Assembly (NCBI RefSeq): GCF_003595175.1
Contig: NZ_CP032419.1
Span: 62,001 to 126,000 of the forward strand
Reading direction: 5' to 3'
Length of the DNA stretch: 64,000 bases
Source: Pseudomonas cavernae
GTDB taxonomy: Bacteria; Pseudomonadota; Gammaproteobacteria; Pseudomonadales; Pseudomonadaceae
This document shows positions 1 to 10,006 of this stretch, piece by piece. Every line of letters begins with the position of its first letter. Positions within the stretch are counted from its first letter, which is position 1. A program made the translations under genes and the position numbers. Under the pieces are notes generated by a model. That model ran no database searches. It worked only from the letters and a program-made list of their open reading frames with translations, and was not told the DNA's origin.

Positions 1-135
1 GTTCAAGATCGTCGCGAGCGCAGGTCAGGCAAGGCGAAAACAGGCGAGGGCGCGGAGTTTACAGTTGTAAATGAGCAGCCCGAGCCTGTTTTCAACGCAG
101 CATGACCAAGCGCAGCAGATATTGGACGGGTTCTC
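1..135 (-). repeat. Diverged or shortened copy of hairpin repeat C, cut by the window edge
   Basis: This stretch aligns with the reverse complement of the longer copies at 20543-20785 and 28695-28948. It shares the cgcgagcg, caaggcgaaa and gagtttac/gtaaatgagca blocks and the closing gcgcagcagat. The middle is shorter. It lies directly downstream of metQ, and its left boundary is outside the window. Confidence 0.6.
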
Positions 136-904
136 AGAACGCTGGAACGATGGCGCCCTTGTACTTCTCCAGGATGAACTGCTTCACCTCCGGGCTGTGC
201 AGCGCGGTCACCAGCTTCTGCATGGCGGCGCCGTCCTTGTTGTCGGGGCGCGCCACCAGGATGTTGACGTACGGCGAGTCGGCGCCTTCGATCACCAGCG
301 CGTCCTTGGCCGGATCGAGCTTGGCCTCCAGGGCGTAGTTGGTGTTGATCAGGGCCAGGTCGACCTGGCTCAGCACGCGCGGCAGGGTCGCGGCTTCCAG
401 CTCACGCACCTTCACGCTCTTCGGGTTCTCGGCGATGTCCTTCGGCGTGGCGGTGATGCTCTGGTTGTCCTTGAGCTTGATCACCCCGGCCTTGTCCAGC
501 AGCAACAGGGCGCGGCCGCCGTTGGTGGCGTCGTTGGGGATCACCACGGTGGCGCCCTGCGGCAGCTCGGCGAGGCTCTTGATCTTGGTCGAATAGGCGC
601 CCAGCGGCTCGATGTGCACGCCGGCGACGCTGACCAGGTTGGTCTTGCGGCTGCTGTTGAACTCGTCCAGATACGGCTGGTGCTGGAAGAAGTTGGCGTC
701 CAGACGCTTCTCGGCGACCTGCACGTTGGGCTGCACGTAGTCGGTGAACACCTTGACGTTCAGCTCCACGCCTTGCTTGGCCAGGGTCGGCTTGAGGAAC
801 TCGAGGATCTCCGCGTGCGGCACCGCGGTGGCGGCCACGCTCAGCGCTTCCGCCTGGGCGGAGAAGCTGGCGACTACGGCCAGGGCTGCGAACAGTTTCT
901 TCAT
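134..904 (-). CDS. metQ: Methionine ABC transporter substrate-binding protein MetQ
   Basis: This is the periplasmic binding protein (NlpA/MetQ family) that delivers methionine to the MetNI transporter. The 256-residue product starts MKKLFAALAV with a cleavable signal peptide ending near AQA. No lipobox cysteine is visible, so it is probably soluble rather than a lipoprotein. The family segments AVPHAEIL near the N-terminus and NTNYALEAKLDPAKDAL near the middle are present. Two adjacent ATGs occur; the second, at 904, is preferred because AGGAG then sits 6 bases upstream. It is the last gene of metN-metI-metQ, 61 bases after metI. Confidence 0.93.
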   Translation of the reverse strand: MKKLFAALAVVASFSAQAEALSVAATAVPHAEILEFLKPTLAKQGVELNVKVFTDYVQPNVQVAEKRLDANFFQHQPYLDEFNSSRKTNLVSVAGVHIEPLGAYSTKIKSLAELPQGATVVIPNDATNGGRALLLLDKAGVIKLKDNQSITATPKDIAENPKSVKVRELEAATLPRVLSQVDLALINTNYALEAKLDPAKDALVIEGADSPYVNILVARPDNKDGAAMQKLVTALHSPEVKQFILEKYKGAIVPAF

Positions 905-965
905 CATTGACTCCTTGTGGGATCTACGACGCGGGTCCGCGGGTAGCGGTCGCCGCGCAAGGTTT

Positions 966-1631
966 CTACTTACGGGAAAAATGTACGACCAGACGGTCGC
1001 CGACGCTTTGCAGCACTTGCACCAGCACCAGCAGCAGGACCACGGTGACCACCATCACATCCGGCTGGTAACGCTGGTAGCCGTAGCGCACGGCCAGGTC
1101 GCCGAGGCCACCGCCGCCGATCAGGCCGGTCATCGCCGTGTACGACACCAGGGTGATGGCGGTAACGGTGATGGCGGCGATGATCCCCGGCCGCGCTTCC
1201 GGCAGCAGGGCGTTGAGGATGATCTGCCGGGTCGTCGCGCCCATCGCCTGGGTCGCTTCGATGATGCCGCGGTCGACCTCGCGCAGGGCGGTCTCCACCA
1301 GCCGCGCGAAGAACGGCGTGGCGCCGACCACCAGCGGTGGAATGGCGCCGGCGACGCCCAGCGAGGTGCCGGCGAGCAGCACCGTCAGCGGGATCATCAC
1401 GATCAGCAGGATGATGAACGGCAGCGAACGCAGGACGTTGGTGACCAGCGACAGCACCCGATACAGGCCCTTGTGTTCGAACAGCTGGCGCGGCCCGCTG
1501 AGAAACAGCAGCACGCCCAGCGGCAGGCCGAGGAGCACGGTGAACAGCAGCGAGCCGCCGAGCATCAGCAGGGTGTCGAGGGTCGCCTGCCAGATCTCCA
1601 GCCAGTCGATATTGCTAAAGAACTCGCTCAT
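966..1631 (-). CDS. metI: Methionine ABC transporter permease MetI
   Basis: This inner-membrane permease forms the translocation channel of the MetNIQ importer. The 221-residue product has about five hydrophobic segments. Its binding-protein-dependent permease loop reads [14 protein letters not shown], the EAA motif that docks on the MetN ATPase. Its ATG overlaps the metN stop by four bases (ATGA), indicating translational coupling. The length matches the family (about 220 residues). Confidence 0.95.
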   Translation of the reverse strand: MSEFFSNIDWLEIWQATLDTLLMLGGSLLFTVLLGLPLGVLLFLSGPRQLFEHKGLYRVLSLVTNVLRSLPFIILLIVMIPLTVLLAGTSLGVAGAIPPLVVGATPFFARLVETALREVDRGIIEATQAMGATTRQIILNALLPEARPGIIAAITVTAITLVSYTAMTGLIGGGGLGDLAVRYGYQRYQPDVMVVTVVLLLVLVQVLQSVGDRLVVHFSRK

Positions 1632-2638
1632 CCGCGCAGCACCTCCACATGCACGTCGGCGACATTCAACTGGCTCATCGCCGCCTCCAGATCGCCGCCG
1701 GTGAGGGCCAGGGTCAGCTGGCCGTAGGGGGTGTCCTTGATGCGGTCGATGCGCCCGGCGAGGATGCTGTAATCCACCCCGGTCTCGCGCGCCACGGTGC
1801 CGAGCAGCGGCGCGTAGGTGGCCTCGCCCTGGAAGGTCAGGCGCAGGATGCGCCCCGGCACGTGGGCGAAGTCGTCGAGCTGCTCGTTCTCGTCGACCTG
1901 CTCGGCCTCCAGTACGAAGCGCCGGGTGGTGGGATGCTGCGGATGGAGGAACACCTCGGCCACCGGCCCCTGTTCGACTATCACGCCGGCGTCCATCACC
2001 GCCACGCGGTCGCAGACGCGGCGGATCACGTCCATCTCGTGGGTGATCAGCACTATGGTCAGCTTCAGCTCGCGGTTGATCTCCGCCAGCAGTTGCAGGA
2101 CTGACGCGGTGGTCTGCGGGTCGAGGGCGCTGGTGGCTTCGTCGCAGAGCAAAATCTTCGGCCGCGTGGCCAGCGCGCGGGCGATGCCGACGCGCTGCTT
2201 CTGGCCGCCGGAGAGCTGCGCCGGGTATTTGTTGGCGTGCTCGCTCAGGCCGACGCGGGCGAGTAGCTCGGCGACCCGCTGGTCGATCTTGCGCCGGGGC
2301 AGTTCGCCGGCCAGCTTGAGCGGCAGGGCGACGTTGTCGGCGACTGTCTTCGAGGCCAGCAGATTGAAGTGCTGGAAGATCATCCCGACCTGCTGACGAA
2401 AACGCCGCAGGCCATCGGCGTCGAGCGCGGTGATGTCGTCGCCGGCGATGCGGATGCGCCCGCCGGAGGGTTCCTCGAGGCGATTGATCAGGCGTAGCAG
2501 GGTGCTCTTGCCGGCCCCGGAATGGCCGATCAGGCCGAACACCTCGCCATCGGCGATGGCCAGGGTGGTGGGCTGCAGCGCAGGAATGCTGCGGCCGTTG
2601 ACGAGATACGCCTTGTGGACGCGGTCAAAATCAATCAC
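1628..2638 (-). CDS. metN: Methionine ABC transporter ATP-binding protein MetN
   Basis: This ATPase powers methionine import. The 336-residue protein has Walker [10 protein letters not shown] near residue 38, the signature LSGGQ near 142, Walker [13 protein letters not shown] and the switch histidine in LITHEMD. After about residue 265 comes a C-terminal ligand-sensing (NIL/ACT-like) domain, the part that lets methionine inhibit transport in characterised MetN proteins. It is the first gene of the operon. No S-box or other riboswitch was recognised in the 245 bases upstream. Confidence 0.95.
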   Translation of the reverse strand: MIDFDRVHKAYLVNGRSIPALQPTTLAIADGEVFGLIGHSGAGKSTLLRLINRLEEPSGGRIRIAGDDITALDADGLRRFRQQVGMIFQHFNLLASKTVADNVALPLKLAGELPRRKIDQRVAELLARVGLSEHANKYPAQLSGGQKQRVGIARALATRPKILLCDEATSALDPQTTASVLQLLAEINRELKLTIVLITHEMDVIRRVCDRVAVMDAGVIVEQGPVAEVFLHPQHPTTRRFVLEAEQVDENEQLDDFAHVPGRILRLTFQGEATYAPLLGTVARETGVDYSILAGRIDRIKDTPYGQLTLALTGGDLEAAMSQLNVADVHVEVLRG

Positions 2639-2782
2639 GAAAACGAACCTTTTGGGTGCGAAGTTATAGCGAGCGTAGGCGGTTGGCCGAAGGCGCGCAT
2701 TCTAGCCTGCCGGCTTATGCAATCTTAGCTTTTGTTGTCTTGGTGGCCGATGAAAAAGGCATAAGCCGATAAGCGGCTGGCC

Positions 2783-2861
2783 GTAGGATGGGTTGAGGCG
2801 CGCAGCGTCTATACCCATCGATCCGTGCCGCATGGGTAGCGCTGCGCTCAACCCAGCCTAC
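2783..2861. repeat. Palindromic repeat family E (GTAGGATGGGTTGAG type)
   Basis: An inverted repeat reads gtaggatgggttgag on one side and ctcaaccca-cctac on the other, with inner cccat/atggg arms. Related copies are at 25568-25638 and 41770-41804. It lies between metN and the next lipoprotein gene and could act as a transcript-end stem-loop. Confidence 0.7.
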
Positions 2862-2884
2862 GGAGCGCGGAGGGTGCGCTGCGT

Positions 2885-3724
2885 TTAACGCGTCGGGCTG
2901 AGCAGCAGGCGCGGCGCGGCATCGGGCTTGAGGTCCTGGACCAGGCGCAGGGCATAGCCGGGCTGCAGGCGCTTGACCCGTGCCGACAGCAGCGAGGCGA
3001 CCCAGGGGTAGTCCTTGGCTTGGCGCACCTGCACGCGCACCGCGCAATCGAACTGCACCACGTCGGCGGCGACGCGGTCGAGCAGCTGGCGCAGCGCCTC
3101 GTTGTCCTGGCTGTCGAGCATCGGCAGCGGCACCACGCTGGTTGCGGCCGCCGGGTCGATCAAGTGCGGCTTGGGTTCGCTCGGCGCGTTCGGCAGGGCG
3201 GTGGCCTGCACCGCCGCGGCCTGGCGTTCGGCGGCCAGGCGCAGTTGTTTGGCCTGCTCGGCACGCGCCGCGGCTTCCTTGGCGGCGGCTTCGGCCTGCG
3301 CCTTGGCCGCGGCGGCCTGGGCGGCGCTCTGTTTGGCGCTGCGCGCCTGGCTGATCGCGCTGTCCAGTCCGGTGGTCAGCGCCGGCGCCTGCGGCATCAG
3401 GCTGCGCGCCTGGGCCAGGGCCGTGCTGGCGGTATCCAGATCACCTCTTTGCAGCGCGCTCTGGCCCTGCTGCATATAGGCATCGGCGAGACGCCGTTGC
3501 AGCGATTCCAGGCGGGTGTCGCCGGCGGCGCGTGGCTGCAGGGCGGCGAGCTGGCTTTCGGCGCTGCTCAACTGGCCGCGGTCGATGCTCTGCTCGAGTT
3601 GGCTGAGGGCGGCGACCAAGTCATCGGTCGGCAGGTTGGTGACCTGTTGCGGGGCGCTCTGGCACGCGGCCAGCAGCAGACTGATTGCGACAATGGACAG
3701 ACAACGGGAGGCGTACTGCGTCAT
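2885..3724 (-). CDS. Alanine-rich lipoprotein of unknown function (PA5502-like position)
   Basis: The 279-residue protein has a lipoprotein signal with lipobox LLAAC at residues 17-21, so it is probably anchored to a membrane. Residues 30-110 look like helical repeats with periodic Leu/Gln/Ala. Residues 125-175 are an alanine/lysine/glutamate-rich coiled coil. The C-terminal 80 residues are a globular, family-specific region with no motif I recognise. It sits between the metNIQ and zinc-uptake loci, where P. aeruginosa has an uncharacterised gene. Linkage to zur suggests, but does not prove, a role in metal or envelope biology. Confidence 0.75.
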   Translation of the reverse strand: MTQYASRCLSIVAISLLLAACQSAPQQVTNLPTDDLVAALSQLEQSIDRGQLSSAESQLAALQPRAAGDTRLESLQRRLADAYMQQGQSALQRGDLDTASTALAQARSLMPQAPALTTGLDSAISQARSAKQSAAQAAAAKAQAEAAAKEAAARAEQAKQLRLAAERQAAAVQATALPNAPSEPKPHLIDPAAATSVVPLPMLDSQDNEALRQLLDRVAADVVQFDCAVRVQVRQAKDYPWVASLLSARVKRLQPGYALRLVQDLKPDAAPRLLLSPTR

Positions 3725-3830
3725 TCCGGTAGTTCTCGATTAGCGCAAAAGCGCGCAAGTCTACACTGCGCGCCGCCTGGAGCCCAAAAGCGGCGCGGCA
3801 TTGGCGCCGGTTCTGTGGCGTCAGCAGGCG

Positions 3831-4619
3831 TCAGGCGTGGCGCCGCGGCAGGGCAAAGCTGCAGAGAAACAGGCTGGCGGCGGCCACTACTATGGACGGC
3901 CCGGCCGGGGTGTCCTGGAACCACGACAGCGCCAGCCCGGCGCCCACCGCGAGCAGGCCGAGCAGGCTGGCGCCGATCGCCATCTGCTCCGGGGTGCGGG
4001 CGTGGCGCTGGGCGGCGGCGGCGGGAATGATCAGCAGCGAGGTGATCAGCAGCACGCCGACTATCTTCATCGCCACCGCGATCACCACCGCGATCAGCAG
4101 CATCAGCGCCAGGCGCAGGCCGGCCACCGGCAGGCCTTCGACCTTGGCCAGCTCCTCGTGCACGGTCACCGCCAAGAGCGGTCGCCACAGGCCGAGCAGG
4201 GCCAGCAGCACCAGCGCGCTGCCGCCGACTATCCAGGCCAGGTCGGTGGGGCTGACGGCCAGCAGGTCGCCGAACAGGTAGCCCATCAGGTCGATGCGCA
4301 CGTCCTGCATGAAACTCAGCACCACCAGGCCGAGCGACAGGGTGGTCGGCGCGAGGATGCCGAGCAGGGTGTCGGAGGCCAGCGGCTGGCGCTGCTGCAG
4401 GGTCACCAGCAGCACGGCGAGGAGCAGGCAGCCGGCGGTCACCGCCAGGGTCGGGCTGACGTTCAGCAGCAGGCCGAGGGCGACGCCGAGCAGCGCGGCG
4501 TGCGACAGGGTATCGCCGAAATAGGCCATGCGCCGCCAGACCACGAAGGCGCCGAGCGGGCCGGCGACCAGCGCCAGGGTGAGGCCGGCGATCAGGGCGT
4601 TGAGGAGAAAATCAGGCAT
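3831..4619 (-). CDS. znuB: Zinc ABC transporter permease ZnuB
   Basis: This inner-membrane permease of the high-affinity zinc importer is 262 residues with about eight hydrophobic helices, typical of the ABC-3 family. The start at [12 protein letters not shown] was chosen over an in-frame ATG eight codons upstream because family members begin there. With this start it overlaps the end of znuC by 8 bases, as expected in a coupled znuCB operon. It should be repressed by Zur when zinc is plentiful, via the divergent control region at 5933-5945. Confidence 0.94.
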   Translation of the reverse strand: MPDFLLNALIAGLTLALVAGPLGAFVVWRRMAYFGDTLSHAALLGVALGLLLNVSPTLAVTAGCLLLAVLLVTLQQRQPLASDTLLGILAPTTLSLGLVVLSFMQDVRIDLMGYLFGDLLAVSPTDLAWIVGGSALVLLALLGLWRPLLAVTVHEELAKVEGLPVAGLRLALMLLIAVVIAVAMKIVGVLLITSLLIIPAAAAQRHARTPEQMAIGASLLGLLAVGAGLALSWFQDTPAGPSIVVAAASLFLCSFALPRRHA

Positions 4620-5424
4620 GCTTGCAGCCGTCTCCGTGCACATGCGGTTGCCCGGAGACCGGGTTGAGGATGGTCAGCCCGCCGCCGGGCGGGCTGACCA
4701 CCGCGCCGTGCAGGTCGTGGGCGTGATCGTGATGGTGGTGATAGACCGCCAGGGCCGGCGCGGCGCTGCCGAACAGCTCGACGAAGGCCGGGTCGTTGCC
4801 GACCTGTTCCGGGTGGCCTGAGCAGCACACGTGATGGTTGAGGCAGACCACCTGATCGGTGGTGCTCATCACCAGATGCAGGTCGTGGGAAACCATCAGC
4901 ACGCCACAGCCGTGGCGGTCGCGCAGGCGGGTGATCAGCTGGTACAGCTCGGCCTGGCCGGCGACGTCGACACCCTGCACCGGCTCGTCGAGGACCAGCA
5001 GTTGCGGCTCGCGCAGCAGCGCGCGGGCCAGCAGCACGCGCTGCAGTTCGCCGCCGGAGATGCTCTGCAACGGGCTGTCGATCACCTGTTCGGCGCCGAC
5101 TTCGGCCAGCGCCGCCAGCGCGCTGGTGCGCTTGACGCCCGGCACCAGGCGCAAAAAGCGCAGCACCGAGAGCGGCAGGGTGGAGTCGACGTGCAGCTTC
5201 TGCGGCATGTAGCCGATGCGCAGCTTGGGCTTGCGCCACACGCTGCCGCTGTCGGGCTGCAGCAGGCCGAGCACGGCGCGCACCAGAGTGGTCTTGCCGG
5301 CGCCGTTGGGGCCGATCAGGGTGACGATCTCGCCGGGCTGCACGCTCAGCTGCACATCGCTGAGCACCGGCTGGCCGGCGAAGCTGACGCCGACGCCGTC
5401 GAGTTGGATCAGCGCCGTGCTCAT
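4612..5424 (-). CDS. znuC: Zinc ABC transporter ATP-binding protein ZnuC
   Basis: This is the ATPase of the zinc importer, 270 residues. Walker A is GPNGAGKTT near residue 38, the signature is SISGGELQ, and Walker B is [12 protein letters not shown], followed by MVSHDLHLV. The C-terminal tail is histidine-rich ([10 protein letters not shown], then [10 protein letters not shown]), a plausible zinc-binding extension seen in ZnuC proteins. The start at 5424 overlaps the zur stop as ATGA. Confidence 0.95.
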   Translation of the reverse strand: MSTALIQLDGVGVSFAGQPVLSDVQLSVQPGEIVTLIGPNGAGKTTLVRAVLGLLQPDSGSVWRKPKLRIGYMPQKLHVDSTLPLSVLRFLRLVPGVKRTSALAALAEVGAEQVIDSPLQSISGGELQRVLLARALLREPQLLVLDEPVQGVDVAGQAELYQLITRLRDRHGCGVLMVSHDLHLVMSTTDQVVCLNHHVCCSGHPEQVGNDPAFVELFGSAAPALAVYHHHHDHAHDLHGAVVSPPGGGLTILNPVSGQPHVHGDGCKHA

Positions 5425-5906
5425 TCGGCGCTCCGGCAGCCGGCACAGACGCCGACCACTTCCACGGTCTGCTGCTCGACGCTGAAACCCACCGCGCCGG
5501 CACTGTCGACAATGGCCTGGCTGATCGCCGCCTGCTGCAGCTCGATGGCCGCGTGGCAGTGGCGGCAGATGAGGAACTGGCCCTGGTGCGCGTGCGCCGG
5601 ATGGTTGCAGCCGACGAAGGCGTTGAGCGAGGCGATGCGGTGCACCAGGCCGTTGTCGAGGAGGAAATCCAGCGCCCGGTAGACGGTCGGCGGCGCCGCG
5701 CGGCGGCCGTCTTCCTCGGTCAGTACGCCGAGGATGTCGTAGGCGCCGAGCGGCTTGTGGCTCTGCCACACCAGCTCCAGCACGCGCTTGCGCAATGCGG
5801 TCAGGCGCAGGCCCTGGCGCGCGCACAGTTGCTCGGCCTCGGCGAGGGCGTTGTGCACGCAGTGGGAATGATCGTGGGGGCGCGAGGCCAGTGGCGTGAG
5901 CATCAT
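5421..5906 (-). CDS. zur: Zinc uptake regulator Zur (Fur family)
   Basis: This is a zinc-responsive repressor of znu genes. The 161-residue protein has an N-terminal winged helix ([14 protein letters not shown], then GAYDIL) and a C-terminal metal-binding dimerisation domain. CRHCH, near residue 115, and the C-terminal CAGC supply the structural zinc cysteines typical of Fur/Zur proteins. It is the first gene of zur-znuC-znuB, transcribed divergently from znuA. The palindrome between the two starts implies autoregulation. Confidence 0.93.
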   Translation of the reverse strand: MMLTPLASRPHDHSHCVHNALAEAEQLCARQGLRLTALRKRVLELVWQSHKPLGAYDILGVLTEEDGRRAAPPTVYRALDFLLDNGLVHRIASLNAFVGCNHPAHAHQGQFLICRHCHAAIELQQAAISQAIVDSAGAVGFSVEQQTVEVVGVCAGCRSAE

Positions 5907-5932
5907 CGGCGGCGACGGTGGCGGATAGAGAC

Positions 5933-5945
5933 GTTATTCTATAAC
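5933..5945. promoter_or_regulatory. Zur-type operator between zur and znuA
   Basis: The palindrome GTTAT-TCT-ATAAC lies 27 bases upstream of the zur ATG and 25 bases upstream of the znuA start. It resembles the gttata/tataac-type Zur boxes of gammaproteobacteria, and the position suits control of both transcripts. Confidence 0.7.
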
Positions 5946-5969
5946 TCTTTACCCGCTGAGTGTGCGACC

Positions 5970-6884
5970 GTGAAGTCTTTCCTCTCCCTATGCCTCCTGA
6001 CTGTCCTGAGCGCCACGGCGCAGGCCGAGGTGCGGCTGCTGACCAGCATCAAACCGCTGCAATTGATCGCCGCGGCGGTGCAGGACGGCGTCGGCCAGCC
6101 CGACGTGCTGCTGCCGCCGGGCGCCTCGCCGCACCACTATGCGTTGCGTCCCTCGGATGTGCGGCGGGTTGGCGAGGCGGACCTGCTGTACTGGATCGGC
6201 CCCGATCTGGAAGGCTTCCTGCCGCGCGTGCTGAGCGGCCGCAGCGCGCCGAGCGTCGCCGTGCAGAGCCTGCCGGGGCTGCAGTTGCGGCATTTCGCCG
6301 AGGGCCACGAGCATGCCGGCGCAGATGAGGATCACGACGAGCATGACCACGCGCACCGCCCCGGCACGCTGGACGCCCACCTGTGGCTGCTGCCGGCCAA
6401 CGCGCGGGTGATCGCGACGCAGATGGCCGCCGCTCTGGCCGCCGCCGACCCGAGCAATGCGGCGCGCTACCAGGCCAACCTGAAGGCCTTCGAGCAGCGC
6501 CTGGGCGCCCTCGACCAGCGCCTCAAGCAGCGCCTGCAGGCTGTGGCGGGCAAGCCCTATTTCGTCTTTCACGAGGCCTTCGACTACTTCGAGGCGGCCT
6601 ATGGCCTCGAGCATGCCGGGGTCTTCAGCGTCGCCGCCGAGGTGCAGCCGGGCGCCCGCCACGTCGCGGCGATGCGCGCGCGCCTGCAGCAGGCCGGGCC
6701 GAGCTGCGTGTTCAGCGAGCCGCCGCTGCGCCCGCGCCTGGCCGAGACCCTGAGCGCCGGGCTGCCGGTCAAGCTGGCCGAACTGGATGCGCTGGGCAGC
6801 GGCGTGGCGGTGGATGCCCAGGGTTACGAGCGGCTCTTGAGCAATCTCGCCGAGTCGTTGGGTGGTTGCCTGGAAGCCTTGTAG
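5970..6884 (+). CDS. znuA: Zinc ABC transporter substrate-binding protein ZnuA
   Basis: This periplasmic protein captures zinc and hands it to ZnuBC. The 304-residue product starts at GTG (5970), giving a signal peptide ending near AQA; no better ATG lies at that boundary. Family residues include [13 protein letters not shown] with a metal-binding histidine. A mobile His/Asp/Glu-rich loop ([17 protein letters not shown]) near residue 115 is a known feature of ZnuA. Further histidines are in DAHLWL and in FHEAFDYF. It is preceded by the putative Zur operator. Confidence 0.94.
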   Translation: MKSFLSLCLLTVLSATAQAEVRLLTSIKPLQLIAAAVQDGVGQPDVLLPPGASPHHYALRPSDVRRVGEADLLYWIGPDLEGFLPRVLSGRSAPSVAVQSLPGLQLRHFAEGHEHAGADEDHDEHDHAHRPGTLDAHLWLLPANARVIATQMAAALAAADPSNAARYQANLKAFEQRLGALDQRLKQRLQAVAGKPYFVFHEAFDYFEAAYGLEHAGVFSVAAEVQPGARHVAAMRARLQQAGPSCVFSEPPLRPRLAETLSAGLPVKLAELDALGSGVAVDAQGYERLLSNLAESLGGCLEAL

Positions 6885-6990
6885 CAGAGCGCTCGCAGAC
6901 ATTGATGCCGGTCAATACCGGCGCGCGTTCGGCCCCCTAGTCTGCCCCCGTGGCCCGCCCATTGCGGGCCCAGGAATGGGGGAAAACGCA

Positions 6991-7467
6991 GTGACGCAAC
7001 TGGTCTGGCAGAACGACCTGAACACCGGCATCGCGGTGATCGACAACCAGCACAAACGCATAGTCGAAATGATCAACCGGCTGTACAGCGCGCGCCACGG
7101 CGGTGGCGGCCGCCCCGCGGTGGCGGGCGTGATCGAGGAGTTGGTCGACTACACGCAGTCGCACTTCGCCTTCGAGGAAACCCTGATGGAGGACGCCGGC
7201 TACCCGCTGAGCCGCGCGCACAAGAAGGTCCACGAGCTGTTCATCCGTCGTGTCGACGAATACCGCCTGCGCTTCAAGGCCGGTGAAGACGTCGCCGAGG
7301 AGCTGCAGCAATTGCTCGCGCGCTGGCTGTTCAACCATATCCGCAACGACGACGCCGGCTACGCCGCCACGGTGCGCCAGAGCATGGCTACGCTGGTCGG
7401 TGACCGCAGCGAAGGCGGCTGGCTGGCGCGCTCGCTGCGGCGCTTCTTCGGCGGCGTGCCGGCCTAG
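6991..7467 (+). CDS. Bacteriohemerythrin
   Basis: This is an O2-binding di-iron protein of about 158 residues. The ligand motifs run in order: [20 protein letters not shown] (HxxxE), HKKVHELF (HxxxH) and HIRNDD (HxxxxD), all conserved. The GTG at 6991 was chosen because GGGGGA precedes it by about 8 bases and family members begin MT/MAxLVWQ. An in-frame ATG at 6976 lacks a properly spaced ribosome site. In pseudomonads such proteins are linked to microaerobic oxygen handling. It has no operon partner here. Confidence 0.9.
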   Translation: MTQLVWQNDLNTGIAVIDNQHKRIVEMINRLYSARHGGGGRPAVAGVIEELVDYTQSHFAFEETLMEDAGYPLSRAHKKVHELFIRRVDEYRLRFKAGEDVAEELQQLLARWLFNHIRNDDAGYAATVRQSMATLVGDRSEGGWLARSLRRFFGGVPA

Positions 7468-7472
7468 CGGGT

Positions 7473-7652
7473 TCAGCGCGCCAGGTTGTGGATCGAGGGC
7501 GCCGGGATGTAGCAGTGGCCGCCACCGGAGTAGCAGGGCTGGAGGGCGGCGGTGCGCGCCGAGAGACTGGGCTTGAAGCTGGCCGCGGCGAGCAGCGCGA
7601 CGAGGGCGGCCAGCGAGAGGCCGACAAAGAGTTTCCGGGCAGAGTGCGGCAT
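7473..7652 (-). CDS. Small membrane-anchored protein, unknown
   Basis: The predicted product is 59 residues with a single N-terminal hydrophobic helix (about residues 8-25), then a short exported tail with two cysteines (PCYSGGGHCYIP) that could form a disulfide. The ATG at 7652 has GGAG six bases upstream. An in-frame longer form would start at 7706 without a clear ribosome site. It is convergent with the hemerythrin gene, five bases apart. I do not recognise a family. Confidence 0.5.
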   Translation of the reverse strand: MPHSARKLFVGLSLAALVALLAAASFKPSLSARTAALQPCYSGGGHCYIPAPSIHNLAR

Positions 7653-7829
7653 GTGGAGCTCCGGCGCCTCGTAAGGGCGCATCTGTTGTTGTTGTCCGGT
7701 CACCATAGGCCTGCGCCGTCGCGTTGTCCCTCCCCCAAATGGAGTAGCCCGGGGAAATACGATGAGCGGCGCCGTGGACGGCTAGCCTGTCTAAGGTGTC
7801 TATAACCCTGTCGCACAGGAGGAGTGGCC

Positions 7830-9965
7830 ATGCCCAAGTCCGGCCAGGAACCGCAGAACCGCACTTCGGCCGAGCTGCCGCTGCAGCCGGCGTCGCTGGA
7901 CATCTGGGACAGCAAGTACCGCCTGCGCGACAAGCGCGGGCGGCCCGTCGACGCCGATCTCGACGGCACCTGGCAGCGGCTGGCGCAGGCGCTGGCGGCG
8001 GTCGAGCGGGATGCCGACAGCCGCGCGTACTGGGCCGAGCGCTTCCTCTGGGCGCTGCGCAACGGCGCCATTCCGGCCGGACGGATCATCGCCAACGCCG
8101 GCGCCGAGGCGCACAAGCCGGCCACTTCGACGATCAACTGCACGGTGTCGGCCAGTATCCGCGATTCGATGGACGCCATCCTCGGCAAGCTCCACGAGGC
8201 CGGCCTGACGCTCAAGGCCGGCTGCGGCATCGGCTACGAGTTCAGCACCCTGCGCCCGCGCGGCGCCTATGTCTCGGGCGCCGGCGCCTACACCAGCGGG
8301 CCGCTGTCGTTCATGGATATCTACGACAAGATGTGCTTCACCGTCAGCTCCGCCGGCGGGCGGCGCGGCGCGCAGATGGCCACCTTCGACATCGCCCACC
8401 CGGACGTGCGCGAGTTCATCCGCGCCAAGCGCGAGGACGGCCGGCTGCGCCAGTTCAACCTGAGCCTGCTGATCAGCGACGACTTCATGCAGGCGGTCGA
8501 GGACGACGGCGACTGGCCGCTGCTGTTCCCCCTGCACGGCCATGAGCGCACCGACTTCGACCTCGGCGACCCGGCCCGCGTGCGCTGGCGCGACTGGCCG
8601 CTGCACGAGGGTTACGTGGTCGACGCCGAGGGGCGAGTGGCCTGCAAGGTCTACGGCCAGGTCAAGGCCCGCCATCTGTGGGACATGATCATGCTCGCCA
8701 CCTACGACTACGCCGAGCCGGGCTTCATCCTCATCGATCGGGTCAATGAGTGGAACAACAACTGGTGGTGCGAGAGCATCCGCGCCACCAACCCCTGCGG
8801 CGAGCAGCCGCTGCCGCCCTACGGCGCCTGCCTGCTCGGCTCGATCAACCTCACCGGTTTCGTCCTCGAGCCGTTCGCCGCCCAGGCGCGTTTCGACTGG
8901 GAGCGCTTCCGCGAGGTGGTGCGGGTGTTCACTCGCCTGCTCGACAACGTGGTCGAGCTCAATGGCCTGCCGTTGGCCGAGCAGCGTGCGGAGATCCTCG
9001 CCAAGCGCCGGCATGGCATGGGCTTTCTCGGCCTCGGCTCGGCGCTGTGCCTGCTCAAGCTGCGCTATGGCAGCGCCGAGGCCTGCGCGTTCACCGAGCA
9101 GGTGGCGCGCGAGCTGGCCCTGGTCGGCTGGGAGGAAGCGCTGCAGCTGGCCAAGGAGAAAGGCCCGGCGCCGCTGCTCAGTGAGGAGTTCGCGGTGAGC
9201 GCGCAGATGCTGCGCCTGCGCCCGGAAATGGCCGCCGACGGCTATAAGCTCGGCGACCGGGTGCCCGGCCGGGTGCTGCACGCCAGGTATTCGCGCTATA
9301 TGCAGCGCCTCGCCGAGCACGCGCCGCAACTGGTCGCCGCGCTGGCCGAGCACGGCGCGCGCTTCACCCACCACAGCTCCATCGCGCCCACCGGCACCAT
9401 CAGCCTGAGCCTGGCCAACAACGCCTCGAATGGCATCGAACCGAGCTTCGCCCACCAGTATTCGCGCAACCTGATCCGCCCCGGGCGCAAGAGCAAGGCC
9501 AAGGTCGAGGTGCTCAGCTACGAGCTGCTGGCCTACCGCAACCTGGTCAATGCCGGCGCCAAGCCCGGCGCCGGGCGCCTGCCCGACTACTTCGTCAGCG
9601 CCGACGAGATCAGCCCGCAGGAGCACGTGGACATCCAGGCGGCGGCGCAGAAATGGGTCGACTCGTCGATCTCCAAGACCGCCAACGTGCCCACCGACTA
9701 CCCCTTCGAGCAGTTCAAGGACATCTACCGCTACGCCTGGCGTCAGGGCCTCAAGGGCTGCACCACCTTCCGCTTCAACCCGGCGGCGTTCCAGGGCGTG
9801 CTGGTCAAGGACGCCGACCTGACCAACACCCGCTACCGCTTCGAGCTGGAGGACGGCAGCGTGGTCGAGCTCAAGGGCAACGAGGAGGTGGAATACGACG
9901 GCGAGGTGCACAGCGCCGCCAACCTGTTCGAGGCGCTGAAGGAAGGCTATTACGGCAAGTATTGA
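7830..9965 (+). CDS. nrdJa: Adenosylcobalamin-dependent ribonucleotide reductase, large part (NrdJa)
   Basis: This class II reductase converts ribonucleotides to deoxyribonucleotides using B12, independently of oxygen. The 711-residue part carries the catalytic barrel, including the conserved ATNPCGEQPLPPYG segment with the Asn-Cys-Glu active-site set and GCGIGYEFSTLRPRG. The ATG at 7830 follows AGGAGG by 7 bases; a GTG two codons earlier is too close to it. The protein lacks the C-terminal redox cysteines, which are encoded separately by nrdJb 144 bases downstream. That split is as known in Pseudomonas. No cobalamin riboswitch was recognised upstream. Confidence 0.94.
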   Translation: MPKSGQEPQNRTSAELPLQPASLDIWDSKYRLRDKRGRPVDADLDGTWQRLAQALAAVERDADSRAYWAERFLWALRNGAIPAGRIIANAGAEAHKPATSTINCTVSASIRDSMDAILGKLHEAGLTLKAGCGIGYEFSTLRPRGAYVSGAGAYTSGPLSFMDIYDKMCFTVSSAGGRRGAQMATFDIAHPDVREFIRAKREDGRLRQFNLSLLISDDFMQAVEDDGDWPLLFPLHGHERTDFDLGDPARVRWRDWPLHEGYVVDAEGRVACKVYGQVKARHLWDMIMLATYDYAEPGFILIDRVNEWNNNWWCESIRATNPCGEQPLPPYGACLLGSINLTGFVLEPFAAQARFDWERFREVVRVFTRLLDNVVELNGLPLAEQRAEILAKRRHGMGFLGLGSALCLLKLRYGSAEACAFTEQVARELALVGWEEALQLAKEKGPAPLLSEEFAVSAQMLRLRPEMAADGYKLGDRVPGRVLHARYSRYMQRLAEHAPQLVAALAEHGARFTHHSSIAPTGTISLSLANNASNGIEPSFAHQYSRNLIRPGRKSKAKVEVLSYELLAYRNLVNAGAKPGAGRLPDYFVSADEISPQEHVDIQAAAQKWVDSSISKTANVPTDYPFEQFKDIYRYAWRQGLKGCTTFRFNPAAFQGVLVKDADLTNTRYRFELEDGSVVELKGNEEVEYDGEVHSAANLFEALKEGYYGKY

Positions 9966-10006
9966 GGCGTTTTCTCCGCGCTCCCTCTGCTGGGCGCGCG
10001 GAGTCC

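Noticed and set aside
7653..7829. Cobalamin riboswitch upstream of nrdJa
   Set aside because: No B12-box-like sequence or suitable fold was recognised, and the gap is short.
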